The notes under the pieces were generated by a model. That model made no database searches and was not told where the DNA came from. It saw only the letters and a list, made by a program, of their open reading frames with translations. A stretch of DNA of 64,000 nt from Salinicoccus halodurans (GTDB taxonomy: Bacteria; Bacillota; Bacilli; Staphylococcales; Salinicoccaceae). Positions 62,773-64,000 of the stretch are shown here, piece after piece (the first letter of the stretch is position 1; each line of letters starts with the position of its first letter). The stretch covers positions 492,937 through 556,936 of the forward strand of contig NZ_FOTB01000001.1 of assembly GCF_900114445.1 (NCBI RefSeq), in the 5' to 3' direction. A program made the position numbers and the translations under genes.

Positions 62773-63995
62773 AAATAGCGTTACTTGGTTTGGGTACAGT
62801 CGGAACTGGTGTCGTCAATGTACTCGAAAACAACAAAGAGAAAATTGCCGGACTCACAGGTGAGACACTCACCATCAGCCATGTTCTCGTCAACAATATT
62901 GATAAAGAGAGAGAAGTGGAACTGGGCGGGGCGGTTATTACAGATGATATTGATAAAATCATTGAAGATGACACTATAGATATTGTCATTGAAGTAATGG
63001 GCGGTATTGAAAATACGAAAGATATTTTAAATGCTTTCCTTGAAAAAGGCATCCATGTTGTAAGTGCAAACAAGGATATGCTTGCGGAACATATAGATGA
63101 ATTGGTTGGAACTGCGAATAAAAACAATGCGCAGCTGCTTTATGAGGCGAGCGTGGCCGGCGGCATTCCGGTCATCCGCGGCATAGAACACAGCCTGAAC
63201 AGCAACGAAATCACCAAGGTTCTGGGTATTCTGAACGGGACGACGAACTATATACTGTCCAAGATGACAATCGACGGCTGGAGTTATGATCAGGCACTCG
63301 ATGATGCGAAAGCGAAAGGGTATGCCGAAGCCGATCCGACAAACGATGTCGAAGGAATCGATGCAAAACGTAAAATTGTGCTTCTGTCGAGGCTTGCGTA
63401 CGACAGGACAGTGAATATGGAAGAAGTGCCGGTCACAGGCATCAGCGGGGTGGACATTACCGATATTAAAAACGCCGCCCGCGAAAATCTGACATTGAAA
63501 CTGCTCGGTAAAAGTGAATTCAGGGACGGCACCCTCGCAATCAGTGTGGAACCTATACTGCTGCCGTCGGATCACCAGCTCGCAGGTGTGAACTATGAAA
63601 AGAACGCCGTTTTTGTAAACGGCAATGCTGTTGGGGAAGCGATGTTCTATGGTCCCGGTGCAGGGAGTCTGGAAACGGCATCCGCTGTCGTCTCGGACTT
63701 GATCAATGTGATCCGCTCCAAAGATTCGAACCACAAGAATTTTGCGCCTGACGAGCCGGCGGAAATCAAGACGGGCGGAGATACAGGCGAATATTATGTC
63801 AGGCTGAAAAGCGACGGTGGCGATGAAAAGCTCGAATCCGAATTAGATGCGCTCTCAATCGGCTTCCGGCGCATAGAAGCGGACGGAGATTTTGTGATCC
63901 GGACGCAGGTCCTCAGCAGCAGGAAGATTGAGGAACTTAAGCAGAATGATGCGGTGAGAGTTGAAGCGGTATATCAAATAGATGGAGTTGAATAG
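62769..63995 (+). CDS. hom: Homoserine dehydrogenase
   Basis: This is a 408-residue enzyme that reduces aspartate semialdehyde to homoserine, the branch point for threonine and methionine. The NAD(P) motif is LLGLGTVGTGVV at the N-terminus; VSANKDMLAEH, YEASVAGGIPVIRG, GILNGTTNYILSKM and GYAEADPTNDVEGIDAKRKI are substrate-site and catalytic motifs. A shortened C-terminal region (about residues 330-408) resembles an ACT domain. The next gene, probably thrC, would start one base after its stop codon. Confidence 0.96.
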   Translation: MKIALLGLGTVGTGVVNVLENNKEKIAGLTGETLTISHVLVNNIDKEREVELGGAVITDDIDKIIEDDTIDIVIEVMGGIENTKDILNAFLEKGIHVVSANKDMLAEHIDELVGTANKNNAQLLYEASVAGGIPVIRGIEHSLNSNEITKVLGILNGTTNYILSKMTIDGWSYDQALDDAKAKGYAEADPTNDVEGIDAKRKIVLLSRLAYDRTVNMEEVPVTGISGVDITDIKNAARENLTLKLLGKSEFRDGTLAISVEPILLPSDHQLAGVNYEKNAVFVNGNAVGEAMFYGPGAGSLETASAVVSDLINVIRSKDSNHKNFAPDEPAEIKTGGDTGEYYVRLKSDGGDEKLESELDALSIGFRRIEADGDFVIRTQVLSSRKIEELKQNDAVRVEAVYQIDGVE

Positions 63996-63996
63996 A

Positions 63997-64000
63997 ATGG
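63997..64000 (+). CDS. Possible start of the next gene (thrC expected)
   Basis: An ATG at 63997-63999 lies one base after the hom stop codon, with GGAG in the preceding bases. In related genomes thrC follows hom. Only the start codon is in the window, so identity is inference from gene order. Confidence 0.3.

Overview
The window looks like a chromosomal segment from a low-to-mid GC member of the Firmicutes, most likely the family Staphylococcaceae (Salinicoccus or Jeotgalicoccus type; this is inference). The main argument is gene order: mreC-mreD-rplU-prp-rpmA-obgE-ruvA-ruvB-queA-tgt-yajC-secDF-recJ-apt-relA-dtd-lytH-hisS-aspS and then 6S RNA-rarA-cymR follow the staphylococcal order. A fused SecDF, the Prp-cleaved leader on L27 and SD-led ATG/GTG/TTG starts also fit. 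I saw no tRNA, rRNA, insertion sequence, prophage or CRISPR array.

Layout. 0-8 kb: the 3' end of sbcC, an Sco1-type copper chaperone, a nucleoside hydrolase, an operon made of an Rrf2 regulator, two luciferase-like flavin oxidoreductases and a DUF896 protein, then a nucleoside deoxyribosyltransferase, a SprT-like protein and a DUF2207 membrane protein. 8.3-9.8 kb: comC-radC. 9.8-20.3 kb: genes lying between radC and mreC, which are neighbours in staphylococci. They are two poorly known proteins, a VOC and an NAD(P)-binding protein on the minus strand, a heterodimeric BmrCD-type ABC exporter behind a long leader, and a SAM-riboswitch operon metN-metI-metQ-aminotransferase. 20.3-40.2 kb: the conserved cell-shape, ribosome, recombination, queuosine, secretion, stringent-response and aminoacyl-tRNA synthetase block, with an L21 leader before rplU and a T-box before hisS.

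40.3-57.3 kb: a visibly AT-richer accessory block between aspS and 6S RNA-rarA. It holds an amidohydrolase, a phosphoesterase, a LytTR/DUF3021 pair, a two-component system with a small membrane protein, an S66 peptidase, a frameshifted metallopeptidase, an AAC(6')-like acetyltransferase, several small enzymes, decayed genes, an OpuF-type compatible-solute transporter whose permease is fused to its binding protein, and the hxlAB/hxlR formaldehyde module. 57.3-64 kb: 6S RNA, rarA, cymR, an AarF/UbiB-like protein, a ThrD-type aspartate kinase and divergent hom, with thrC probably starting at the window end.

The most interesting part is 12.27-12.71 kb. A strong promoter leads into a structured RNA with a 21-codon ORF, two successive terminators, a 29-codon ORF and a hairpin that hides the ribosome binding site of the exporter. 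This architecture suggests antibiotic-responsive attenuation. The structured RNA has a relative about 7.7 kb away, before mreC. The two share a 22-nt identical core, a helix with a compensatory base change and a matching terminator, so they may be a small undescribed RNA family.
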